A stretch of DNA of 64,000 nt, taken from NCBI GenBank assembly GCA_946184295.1, contig CAMHEZ010000003.1:1-64000 (forward strand). The letters run 5' to 3'. Shown piece by piece: positions 31,201-41,300 of this stretch; position 1 is the first letter of the stretch; each line of letters begins with the position of its first letter. The notes under the pieces were generated by a model that did no database searches, was not told where the DNA came from, and worked only from the letters and a program-made list of their open reading frames with translations. The position numbers were made by a program, and so were the translations under genes. The stretch is from an uncultured Clostridia bacterium (lineage in GTDB: Bacteria > Bacillota > Clostridia > Oscillospirales > Acutalibacteraceae).

Positions 31201-34200
31201 CGAAATAATAGGTGGTCCAGTTGTACTCCACAAAGCCGCTGACCGCTTCAAACGAACCGGGCGCGAAGTAGTACTGTTTGCCGTCCTTTTCAAAGATACC
31301 GCTCAAGGCAATGCCGTTGTCGGGGGAGAAGTAATAGCGCTTGCCGTAGATATCGGCCATACCGGTGGCATAGCCGCCGTCGGCTTTGATATACATGAGC
31401 TGGTTGAGGCCAATCCAGACAAGGGAATCCTCATGCAGCGCCCTGCCGCTGTCGAAATCGAAGTAATAGCGCTTGCCGCCGATATTGGTCAGGCCGCGGC
31501 TGAGGGTACAGTCATCGAGGAAATAATACTTCTCGCCGTCGATGGTCTGCCAGCCGGCAACGGCCTTGCCGTCCTCACCGAAGTAATAGGTGTCGCCGTA
31601 GGGAATGGTGTGGAACCCCTTGACGGCGGCATAGGAATAGTCGTCGAAGTAATAAATCGCGCCGTCGATCTTCATGCGGCCGGTTCTGGCCACGCCGTAT
31701 TCATTGAAGTAGTACCAGTCCCCGTCGATTTCCTGCAAACCGATGGCCGCGCCGTCTATGCCCCGGAAATAGAAGGTGTTGATCCCGCCGGTGGCATCGT
31801 CGTAGCTGCTGAACCAGCCGGTCCGGAGCAGGCCGGTTTTGGTGTCGAAGTAATAGTACTTGCCGTCAATGGTCTTGGTGCCGACCTGCATAGTGCCGGT
31901 GGAAGGGTTGAAATAGCGGATGCCCTCGCCGTCGGTGTGGAACCCCTTGGCCACGCCGTCACGGCCTTGGAAGTAATAATATTTGCCGTGGCTGTCAACA
32001 TAGCGGATACCCGTAACCGCCGCCGGATCGAAGTAGTACGCCACGCCGTCCACCTCATAAAAGCCCTTGCGGCGGATACCGTAATCGTTGAAGTAATAGA
32101 GGCTGCCGTCGATCTCGCAAAGGCCGGTAGCCGCGCCGTCCAGCCCGCGGAAATAATAGACATTTGTCTTGCCGCTGGCGCTGTCCACATTTTCAAACCA
32201 GCCGTTGGAGAGCAAGCCGGTTTCCTCGTTGAAGTGGTAATATTTCCCTTCAATGGTCTTGAAACCGAACTGCATGGTGCCTGTCGTGGGGCTGAAATAG
32301 CGAATGCCGTCGCTGTCGGTGCGGAAGCCCTTGGCCACGCCCTCGGCGCCCTGGAAATAGTAGTACTTACCGTGCGCCGGAACATATTTCAGCCCCGTAA
32401 TGGCCGCGCCGGTCTGCTCGTCAAAGTAGTAATATTTGTCGTCCAGCGCGAAGAAGCCGGTTCGCATGACGTTGGAGCGGAAATAATAGAGGTTGCCGCC
32501 GACGGTGGTCAGACCCTCGGCGTAGCTGCCGTCGCTGTAGCGGTACTTGGTCACGCCGTTGCGGGTCACAAAGCCGGGCGCGTAGTACTCAGACATGCCG
32601 AGTATGGCGGTGCCGGAGGTCAGTTCATGCCCGCTGCCGTCGCTGATAAAGCAGCGGAAGAATCTGCCGTTGGTCTTTTCGGAAACCGTAACCCAGTAGC
32701 TGCTCTCCCGCCCGGAGCTGGCGCGCCAGTTCGCGCCGCTGTCATCGCTGAGCTGCCATAGATAAGAAAGCGCACCGTCCGCGCCCGCCTTGACGCGGAA
32801 CTCCACGGATTCGCCCTCTTTGCCGATGTAGTTCTCCGGCTGCTCCAGAATGGTGATGGGGGCTTTCACGGTCATACGCGCCATGTCGGAGATCAGCACA
32901 TCGCCGTCCAGATCGGTGATGACGCAGCGCACACAGCGGTTGTTGTTGAGCTGGCCGAGCGTGGTGGTGTAAACGGTGGTTTTGGTGGAGCTGTTGCGCC
33001 ATGTACCGCCGTTGTTGTCGCTGAGCTGCCACTGGTATTGCAGGCCGTAGCCCGCCGCCGCCGCTTCAAACGTCACCTTGTCGCCCACGTTGCCCACATA
33101 ATCGGTCGGCTGCGTGAGCATATGGAACATCGGGAGCAGCTTCATCTGTCCGGCCGCAGAGGTAATGGTGCTGCCGTCCCCGTTGGTAACAATGCAGCGC
33201 ACGAAACGCTTGTTGTTGGTTTCGCTGAGTTTGGTAGTGTAAACGGCGGCTTTGGTGGAGCTGTTGCGCCAGTTGAGACCGCCGTCGTCACTGAGCTGCC
33301 ACTGATATTGGAGGCCGTAGCCCTCGGCGCTCACGGTGAAGGTCAGCTGATCGCCGACCGAGCCGATATACGTGCTTGGCTGCTCCACAATGCGGAACAC
33401 CGTGTTGATCTTCATCTTGGCGGCGTTGGAAGTCAGGCTCTTGCCTTCGGCGCTGGTGACGATACAGCGCACCAGACGGTTGTTGTTGGTTTCACTGAGC
33501 TTGGTGGCATAGGAAGCCGTTTTGGTGGAACTGTTGCGCCAGGTTGCGCCGTTGTCGTCGCTGAGCTGCCACTGATAGCTCAGGCCGACGCCTTGCGCCT
33601 TGACCCGGAAGGTCATCTGATCGCCGACATCGCCGCTGTAGTCGGCGGGCTGGCCGGTGATGACGAGATAGCCCCTGATGAACAGCGAAGCGTTGCGTGA
33701 CGTCACACGCTTGCCGCTGCCGTCGGTGACAACGCAGCGCACAAGACGGCCGTTGTTGTCGGTGCCGAGCGTCTGGGCATAGCTCGCGCTGCCTGTCGCG
33801 CTGTCGCGCCATGTGGCGCCGCCGTCGTCGCTGACCTGCCACTGATAGGTCAGACCGCTGCCTGTGGCCGTCACCTTAAATGTCACGGCGTCGCCGGCCG
33901 CGCCGGTGTAGTCAGCAGGCTGATTGGTAATGGCAAGCAGCCCCTGAATGGTCATGGTGGCGGGCTGCGACGTAACGCTTTCTCCGCTCGCGTCGGTGAC
34001 GACACAGCGCACACTGCGCCCGTGATTGGTGGTGGAAAGGGTCGCGCTGTATGCGACGGTTTTCACCGAGCTGTTGCGCCAGTTGATACCGTCGTCGCTG
34101 AGCTGCCACTGATAGCTCAGGCCGCTGCCGGTGGCGGTGACGCTGAAATTGGCCTTGCTACCCGCCGCGCCGCTGTAATCCACCGGCTGACTGATAACGG

Positions 34201-35044
34201 CGAGCAGGCCGTTGACCGTCATCATAGCGGACTGCGAGGTCACGCTGGCGCCGCTGCTGTCGGTGACAACGCAGCGCACGCGGCGACCATGGGAGGCGGC
34301 GGTCAGGGTGGCGGCATAGGAAGATGTCGTCACGGAGCTGTCGCGCCATGTCGCGCCGTTGTCGTCGCTGAGCTGCCAGAGGTAAGAAAGGCCGCTGCCC
34401 ACGGCCTTGACGGTGAAGCTGACCTCACTGCCCGACGCGCCGCCGGCATCGACCGGCTGTCCGGTGATGGCGACAGACCCCTTGACGGTCATCGTGGCCG
34501 TGTCGGAAGTCAGGCTGCTGCCGTTTTCATCGGTCACGACACAGCGCACACTGCGGCCGTTGTTTTTCTCGCTGAGGGTGGTGTAATAATCGGCGGTCTT
34601 GACGGAGCTGTTGCGCCAGTTTGCGCCGTCGTCGCTGAGCTGCCAGAGGTAGGAAAGACCGCTGCCAGTGGCTCTCACGCTGAATTTGACCTGACTGCCG
34701 ACTGCGCCGCTGTAGTTCGCCGGCTGCTTGGTGATCTCCAGCCGTGTCGTGGTCGTCTCCGATGTTGCCAGATAGGTCTTTTCATACACTTCGTCGGAAA
34801 CCACATTCTTCACATCGTCCGCAGGTGACGGCTCGGCGTCTGTTTCAGCCGCTGTCTCCGTCTCCGGTTCCACAGACACTTCAGACGCTGTTTCGTCAAC
34901 TGCCGGGGACAGATCGCTGCCGCTGACCGTCTGCGTTCCTTCCAGCGAAGCGGCACGGGTCAGGAGCGCGTGCGATGTGGAAATTCCCGTCCACAGCGCC
35001 GCCGTGAGAAACATCGCGGAAGCTGTCTTAGTTAATTTGTTCAT
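28232..35044 (-). CDS. Giant secreted protein: 8 Ig-like repeats, long YYF cell-wall/choline-binding-type repeat region, C-terminal NlpC/P60 peptidase domain
   Basis: Signal peptide MNKLTKTASAMFLTAALWTGISTSHA; repeats about 89 aa with YQWQLSDDG..WRNSS and VRCVVTD; dozens of IDGKxYYFD repeats; LSCSGFVRQMY and IHHVAMYVGGGKIIEA. Confidence 0.93.
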   Translation of the reverse strand: MNKLTKTASAMFLTAALWTGISTSHALLTRAASLEGTQTVSGSDLSPAVDETASEVSVEPETETAAETDAEPSPADDVKNVVSDEVYEKTYLATSETTTTRLEITKQPANYSGAVGSQVKFSVRATGSGLSYLWQLSDDGANWRNSSVKTADYYTTLSEKNNGRSVRCVVTDENGSSLTSDTATMTVKGSVAITGQPVDAGGASGSEVSFTVKAVGSGLSYLWQLSDDNGATWRDSSVTTSSYAATLTAASHGRRVRCVVTDSSGASVTSQSAMMTVNGLLAVISQPVDYSGAAGSKANFSVTATGSGLSYQWQLSDDGINWRNSSVKTVAYSATLSTTNHGRSVRCVVTDASGESVTSQPATMTIQGLLAITNQPADYTGAAGDAVTFKVTATGSGLTYQWQVSDDGGATWRDSATGSASYAQTLGTDNNGRLVRCVVTDGSGKRVTSRNASLFIRGYLVITGQPADYSGDVGDQMTFRVKAQGVGLSYQWQLSDDNGATWRNSSTKTASYATKLSETNNNRLVRCIVTSAEGKSLTSNAAKMKINTVFRIVEQPSTYIGSVGDQLTFTVSAEGYGLQYQWQLSDDGGLNWRNSSTKAAVYTTKLSETNNKRFVRCIVTNGDGSTITSAAGQMKLLPMFHMLTQPTDYVGNVGDKVTFEAAAAGYGLQYQWQLSDNNGGTWRNSSTKTTVYTTTLGQLNNNRCVRCVITDLDGDVLISDMARMTVKAPITILEQPENYIGKEGESVEFRVKAGADGALSYLWQLSDDSGANWRASSGRESSYWVTVSEKTNGRFFRCFISDGSGHELTSGTAILGMSEYYAPGFVTRNGVTKYRYSDGSYAEGLTTVGGNLYYFRSNVMRTGFFALDDKYYYFDEQTGAAITGLKYVPAHGKYYYFQGAEGVAKGFRTDSDGIRYFSPTTGTMQFGFKTIEGKYYHFNEETGLLSNGWFENVDSASGKTNVYYFRGLDGAATGLCEIDGSLYYFNDYGIRRKGFYEVDGVAYYFDPAAVTGIRYVDSHGKYYYFQGRDGVAKGFHTDGEGIRYFNPSTGTMQVGTKTIDGKYYYFDTKTGLLRTGWFSSYDDATGGINTFYFRGIDGAAIGLQEIDGDWYYFNEYGVARTGRMKIDGAIYYFDDYSYAAVKGFHTIPYGDTYYFGEDGKAVAGWQTIDGEKYYFLDDCTLSRGLTNIGGKRYYFDFDSGRALHEDSLVWIGLNQLMYIKADGGYATGMADIYGKRYYFSPDNGIALSGIFEKDGKQYYFAPGSFEAVSGFVEYNWTTYYFGSDLAMVTGLQTIDGDLYYFSDKGELRSGRVTIDGSVYCFGDDNKALSGWYTYSDGSVYYFDKTTHKALTGKQYIKESGANYYFDDKGVLRTGLITDKSDTFGFDAEGQPIVGWYNNGGDVYYFSDAFGAYKGLKTIGGKLYDFSDAGILQTGYRKVGDKYYVFDANTGEAMTGFLCRFTNSGTFVCYGDPDTKALLTGKQTIDGKVYVFDDAGVMTTGSYTDADGRRYLLDGVTGAAFQGFVQNGDYVNYYGDDFVRVNGGVIEIDGNTYYFDDYGSLRTGATKLDGKYYIFDSATGAKMTGLTRNSRNGSVYALGTGGVVANSQYRYWGADYYTNDSGIVLTSGTKTLDGVMRYFDGNGERQYGLITYKNSSGTSFTFFFGKDKTVQTGAELNTIKAQLDSALSKDGWYTVGGEKYYVKNGAFVKGVVSIDGKLYGFSELTGALMTGFHKIGGSWRYLNGSGVVQTGFVTVDGDTRYFVGADGAMVTGVQTIGGKTYCFLENGQMVTGSVFARGTAYHAHAVGESAANVSAVIGWQENGDLKSYYDRGGSKVTGLAQIDGKFYCFDKGGTMTTGFRPIPGGMGYFGENGAMVKGFRTIGAYTYYFDTKSGLMQTGFVRVDGWLYYFNDSGELQTGFFSHNGRTYYANASGAVKTGFVTVDDKTYYFRGNGEQVFGRTYIDGKIYYFDPTTGARKLGFVKVGDRLHYYNDSSTGIVSGLKEIDGKTYLFSAGDGFAYKGYRSYEGGDYYFDEVTGESRSGIFSKPNGKEYYFLGNGKIGYGLQTVGGKEYYFYPTNGVKVDGLQSIGSKLYYFDAKNGMLKNQTVAIDGISFKLASDGTATVPGDTTEAKLLRAGLDYLGRPYKSELDGSDDILSCSGFVRQMYSAIGMDLEGSSYRQYFNLAKDNATFESINYAVPGDLVFYVSLDCGHGDECGFLGEIHHVAMYVGGGKIIEANRNDKYPELSCIMVQSYADSTSYFPYKIVRVLD
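32600..34744 (-). repeat. Region encoding 8 tandem Ig-like domains
   Basis: Eight aligned units read from the translation. Confidence 0.9.
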
Positions 35045-35133
35045 CTTGATCTCCTTTCGACATACAACAGCCAATTATCTCTTATTATTTTGCAGGATTT
35101 GTCAAAGCAACCTGCAACGGATATCACAACTAC

Positions 35134-35162
35134 ATTATAAAATAGTTTCAATGCGTTGTCAA
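35134..35162 (-). promoter_or_regulatory. Perfect-consensus sigma-A promoter of the giant NlpC/P60 protein
   Basis: - strand TTGACA (35157-35162), 17 nt spacer, TATAAT (35134-35139). Confidence 0.85.
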
Positions 35163-35204
35163 TGCAAGAAAAAACCGGAAAGCGTAAAATTTCCGCAAAT
35201 GACA

Positions 35205-35275
35205 AAAACCCGGCCTTCGCTGCGGGACGGCTGCAAAAAAACCGTACCCGCGCAAAAACCGGATTTTTATTTTAT
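35205..35275 (-). terminator. Terminator downstream of the Ig-only giant gene
   Basis: - strand ccgg..gcgggtacgg ... ccgtcccgc..ccgggttttt. Confidence 0.65.
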
Positions 35276-35309
35276 GACGATGTTTGCTGCTTTAAAGCGG
35301 AATCAGGCA

Positions 35310-38300
35310 TCAGCTTTCCATAACGGTGATAACCGCTTCATCGGAAATGACTTCGTTACCCTCAAAATCAGTGATAACCCAGCGATACCGGTTGCCGTTT
35401 ATACCGGAGCCAAGCGTCAGGGAAAGGGTATTGCCATAGTTTTCCTCGTCGATCCAATAGTTCCAGTCGTCATTGGAAACCTGCCAACGATAAGTCAGAC
35501 CGTATCCCGTCGCCTCAACACGCAGGGTCACTTCGTCGCCCGGTTCGCCCGCATAGCTCTGCGGCTGCGTCACGATGGTCAGCGGATTGGGTACCAGCGA
35601 AGCCGTCACTGTGTCGGAAATGATCTCGTTGCCCTGGAAGTCGGTCGCCACGCAGCGATACACGCCGTCATAGTTGCTTGCTGTCAGCGTGACGTGAAGT
35701 GCCTGACCGTCTTCCCACACGCCGTCATACCAGACGCCGATCCAGTCGTCCCAGCCCGGACGGTACTGCTCCCAGCGATAGCTCACGCCATAGCCGGTTG
35801 CCTCCGCGTAAAGGGTCACCTGATCGCCCAGCTCGCCCTGATAGCTCGACGGCTGTGTCACAAAGGTCACAGGGTTGGGCACCAGCGTGGTCGAAATCTC
35901 GTCGGAGTAAACTTCGTTGCCCTCGAAGTCGGTCGCCACGCATCTGTACACGCCGTCATAATTGTCCAGCGTCAGGTTCACATAAAGAGTGGAGCCGTCA
36001 TACCAGACGTCGCTGTAATAGATTTCGCCCCATCTGTCCCAGCCGGCGCTGTACTGCTCCCAGCGGTAGCTCACGTCATAGCCGGTTGCCGAGGCTGAGA
36101 AAATCACTTCGTTGCCCGGTTCGCCCTCATAGCTCCGCGGCTGCGCCACAAAGGTCGGCGGGTTGGATACCAGCGTCATCGTCACCTCGTCGGAAACAAC
36201 CTCGTTGCCCTCGAAATCGGTGACAACACAGCGATAACGGGTGCCGTGGTTCCATGTTTCCAAGGGGGAAACCGTGAGATGATCGCCCTCTCCCACATAG
36301 TCCCAGCTGCCCCAATACGAATCGTACTGTTCCCAGCGGTAGCTGACGTCATAGCCGCTCGCCTCTGCCGTGAAGATCACTTCGTCGCCCAATTCGCCCT
36401 CATAGCTCTGCGGCTGCGTCACGAATGTCAGCGGGTTGGGAATCAGACTGAACGTCACCGCGTTTGTGTTGACTCTGTTGCCTTCATAATCGGTGATCGT
36501 ACAGCGGTATCTGCGCCCGTAATTGTCCGTGCCGAGTGTCACCGTCAGCGACGTGCCGGTTTCGTAATCGTACTGTTCGTTCAGATAATCGTTCCAGCCG
36601 TTGCCGTCGTTGTACTGCCAGCGATAGGACAGCCCGTAGCCTTCGGCCTCCACAGTAAAGGTCGCCGTATCGCCGGGTACGCCGCTGCGGCTCTCCGGCT
36701 GCCGGGTCACGGTCAGGGGATTTTCCGCGAGTGCCACCGTTACCGTATCGGTCTTGATTTCATTGCCCTGAAAATCACGCACAAAGCAGCGGAACTGCCG
36801 GTTGTTGATATCCGTGGACATCACAAAGTCGAGCGTCGCGTTGGTTTCGTACTCCTCGCGCTCCTCATTCCACAGGTCATACCAGTAGGAATAATTGTCG
36901 CGGTACTGCCAGCGATAAGTCAGCCCGTAGCCTTCGGCCTCTACGACCAGCGAAATATCATCGCCGGGAACCCCCGTAAAGTCTTCCGGCTGACTGACAA
37001 GCGTCAACGGATTGGGTACGAGAGACACCGTGGCAACGTCGGTATAGACATTGACATCATCAATACCTCTGACCAGGCAGCGATACTGCCAGAGGTGCCG
37101 GTCGGTGGTCAGATGCAGTGTGAGGGACGAACCGGTTTCATACTGCTCGGTTTCGTCATTCCAGACGTTCTGCCAGCCGTCATTGTCACTTGCCCGGCAC
37201 TCCCATTCATAAGAGAGATTGTAACCTTCCGCGCCGACGCTGAGCACCACCGTGTCGCCGAGATTGCCCTCGTAACTCTGCGGCTGAGCGGTGATCGTGA
37301 CCGGTTCCATCTCGTAGCGCATGGTTACCACATCGGAAATCAGCTCATTGCCCAGCGCATCCCGGACAACGCAGCGCACCTGACGATGATGCGTCCACTG
37401 ATGCAGAGGCACTTCATACCGTTTCTGATTGTCGAACTCCCACACTCTCTGCCAATAATCGCCGTCATCTTCATGATACTGCCATTCGTAGGTGACGTCA
37501 TAGCCCGTGGCTTCCACAAAGAAAGTCGCATTATCGCCCGGGTCGCCCACATAGCTCTGGGGCTGGCGGGTAATGGTCAGCGGGATGGGAATCAGCGACA
37601 CGGTCGCTTCGTCGGAGACAACTTCATTGTTCCTGAAATCCTTGACAATGCAGCGATAGCGCCAGTTGTGATTGTCCAGACTCAGCGTGACTGTCGCGGT
37701 TGCGCTTTCCGCGTAACACTGTTCGTCTTCATACCAGAGCCAGTTCCAATTCTCGCCGTCCTCGCTGTACTGCCAGTCGTATCTCACATTGTAGCCGGTA
37801 GCCGCCACGGTCAGTGTGACGACGTCGCCGGGTTCGCCCACATAGCTCACCGGCTGACGGGTAATGGTCAAGGGATTCGGAACCAGACGCAGCACCGCCA
37901 CATCGGAAACCACTTCATTGCCCCAATAATCGGTGACAACGCAGCGATAGAGATAATTGTTGCCATAAGCGCCCTGCGCCACGGGAAGTTCGGGGGTGGA
38001 ATACCACACGTCAAGCCACGACTGACCGCCGTCAGTGCTTTCCTGCCACTGGTAATTCAGTTCCAAACCGGTGGCCTCTACGCGGAACACCACTTCTTCA
38101 TAGGGTTCAAATTCCGCGTCCTCCGGCTGTACGGTAATGGTCAGCGGGATAGGTACCAGCGTCATGGTCACTTCATCGGAAATGACCTGATTGCCCTCGA
38201 AGTCGGTGACAACGCAGCGGTAACGTCTGCCGTTGCTGTAGGTTTCCAGCGTATCGGCAGAAAGATGCGCCCCTGCGCCCACTGTGTACCATTCCTCATC

Positions 38301-41300
38301 AGATGCGTCATACCGCTCCCAGCGATAATCCACACCATTGCCCGTTGCCTCCACATAGAAGTCTACCGCGTCGCCGAGGTCACCCACATAATTCTGCGGC
38401 TGCGTCACGATGGTCAGCGGGTTGGAAGTCACCGAAACGGACACTTCATCAGAAATGACCCGATTGCCATTGAAGTCAGCGACAACGCAGCGGTAACGTC
38501 TGCCAACGGACCAGCTATTGATTTCCACGGAGAAATCAGAAGTGTTATCGACTTCAATCCATGCTTCCTCTTCATTGTCATAGTACTGCCAGCGATAGCC
38601 CAACCCGTAGCCGGTAGCTTCCAGGGAGAACACCGCCGTATCGTAAAAATCGCCGCAATAATCCACCGGCTGCGTCACAATAACCGGATTGGAACGAACC
38701 TGTACAAATGCGGTATTGGAAATCACCTGCGTTCCGTAGCAATCGGTTACGACGCAGCGATAATAAAGCGGTTCGTAGTTATACATCACGGTCACGGTCA
38801 TGTCCTGACTTTCGCCCATGTAAGCGTACTGCCAGTTCAGATCGTCGCCGCGACGGTACTGCCAGCGATAGGTAAGTCCTTCGCCGACCGCCGCCACGTG
38901 CAGCACGGCACTCGCGTTCGGCGCACCATAGAAATGCATCGGCTGAACGGTGATGGCGGGAACGGTTTTTGCCTCAAGCTCATACGGAGCGCTTGCCACG
39001 AAACTGCCGTTGGCATCGGTTATCAGGCAGCGATAAAATCTGCCATCATCCTCTGCGGTCAGCGTTCTGGTATAACGGCTCTCAACGGCGTCGGTATCTG
39101 TCCAGTTTTCGCCTCCGTCGTCACTGTATTGCCACACATAACGAAGTTCTTCGCCCTCTGCGCCGATGGCAAAATCCACTTCTTCACCGATGTAAAAATT
39201 GTCGTAGGCAAAATTCGTCCATAGAATCTCGATACCGCGCACAACTGTCACCGTTGCAAAGTCCGAAACTTCCTCATTGCCCGCACTGTCCGACACCACA
39301 CAGCGATACAGCCTGCCGTTATCCGCTTCCTCCGCGGTCTTGACAAACACCTCGTCGGTCACATCGGTATCCAGCCATATATCGCCGCCATCGTCGCTGT
39401 ACTGCCAGCGGTAAGCCATGCCGATACCCTCGGCATAGACCCATAGCGTGAACTCGTCACCCTCATGAATTGTCACATCTTCGGGCTGCTCCATAATGGA
39501 CAGCACATACCGCAGGCGCATGCACGCGGGTTCGGAAACCACCGTATTGCCGTAAACGTCCGTAATCACGCAGCGCACCAGACGGCCGTCGGTATCCTCG
39601 TCCACATACACACTCAGATCGGGGCCGTCCACGCCGTATGACAGCCAGTTTTCGCCGTCATCGCTGTATTCCCAGACGCAGTTCAGCTCATCGCCCTCCG
39701 CATTGACCCAGAACATCAGCTCGTCGTTGAAACCGCCTTCGGCATCGACCGGCTGTTCGGTAATGCGCAGTTCGGTCATAGCGACCATTCTCGCAGGATC
39801 GGAGATAATCGTGTTGCCGTCGCCGTCAGTAATCACGCAGCGCACCATGCGGCCGTTGTTGACGGTGTTGAGCTTGGTGGCATAGGTCGCGGTCTTGGTA
39901 GAGCTGTTGCGCCAGTTCCGCCCTTCATCGTCGCTGAGCTGCCACTGATAGGTCAGGCCGTAGCCCTGCGCCTCCACGGTAAAGCTGACCTGATCGCCCA
40001 GCTTGCCGGAAGCGTCGGCAGGCTGCCGGGTAATTTCCAGAATGGGGGTAATCCGCATCTTGGCGGGGGTGGAAATCACAGTGCTGCCGCTGCTGTCGGT
40101 GACCACGCAGCGCACCATACGGTTCGTGTTGACAAGACTGAGCCGCGTGGTATAGACGGCGGTCTTGGTGGAGCTGTTGCGCCAGTTCCGACCTTCATCG
40201 TCACTGAGCTGCCACTGATAGCTCAATCCCACGCCTTCGGCCTCGACGCTGAAGGTCATGGCGTCTCCCACGGAACCGGTGTAATCTACCGGTTGAGAGA
40301 CAATTTTGAGTTCGGCTCTCAACATCATACGGGCAGCCTCGGACGTAACCGTGCTGCCGTTCTCGTCGGTAACAACACACCGCACCATGCGGTTGTTGTT
40401 TTTCTCGCTGAGCTTGGTAGTATAGACGGCGGTCTTGGTGGAGCTGTTGCGCCAGTTCTTGCCGTTGTCGTCACTGAGCTGCCACTGATAGGTCAGACCC
40501 AGTCCCTCCGCGCCGACGGTAAAGCTCATCTGGTCGCCCACCGCGCCGGTGTAATCACTCGGCTGCTGCGTGATGGCAAGCACCGCCGCCACTTTCATGC
40601 GAGCAGCCTCGGACGTGACCGTGCTGCCGTTCTCGTCGGTAACAACACACCGCACCATGCGGTTGTTGTTCTTTTCGCTGAGCGTGGTGGTATAGGTGGC
40701 AGTCTTGGTGGAGCTGTTGCGCCAGTTCTTGCCGTCGTCGTCGCTGAGCTGCCACTGATAGCTCAGACCGCTGCCCTCCGCTGCGACTTTGAAGGACATC
40801 TGGTCACCCACCGTGCCGGTATAATCCACCGGCTGCTGCGTAATGGACAGCGCCACGGCAATCTTCATTCTCGCGGCTTTGGAAATCAGCGTATTGCCGC
40901 TGTCATCGGTGATGACGCAGCGCACCATACGTTTATTGTTGGTCGTGCTGAGCTTGGTAGTATACACCGCGACTTTCGTGGAGCTGTTGCGCCAATTCTG
41001 GCCGTCGTCATCGCTGAGCTGCCACTGGTAGGTCAGACCGCTGCCCTCCGCTGCCACTTTAAAGGACATCTGATCGCCCACCGCGCCGGTGTAATCACTC
41101 GGCTGGGAGGTGATGGCAAACACACCGGCAATCTTCATGGAAGCCGCGTCAGACGTCACGCTCGCACCGCTTGCATCGGTAACCACACAGCGCACGCGCC
41201 GTCCGTTATTGGAAGCGGTAAGGGTGGTGTAATAGGTCGCGTCCTTGACGGAGCTGTTGCGCCAGTTCTTGCCGTCGTCGCTGAGCTGCCACTGATAGCT

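Noticed and set aside
29081-32761. 1226 aa + strand ORF opposite the cell-wall-binding repeats
   Set aside because: Periodic shadow of the repeat-coding strand; no independent coding evidence.
36246-39224. 992 aa + strand ORF opposite the Ig-like repeats
   Set aside because: Same explanation; quasi-repetitive composition follows the real gene.
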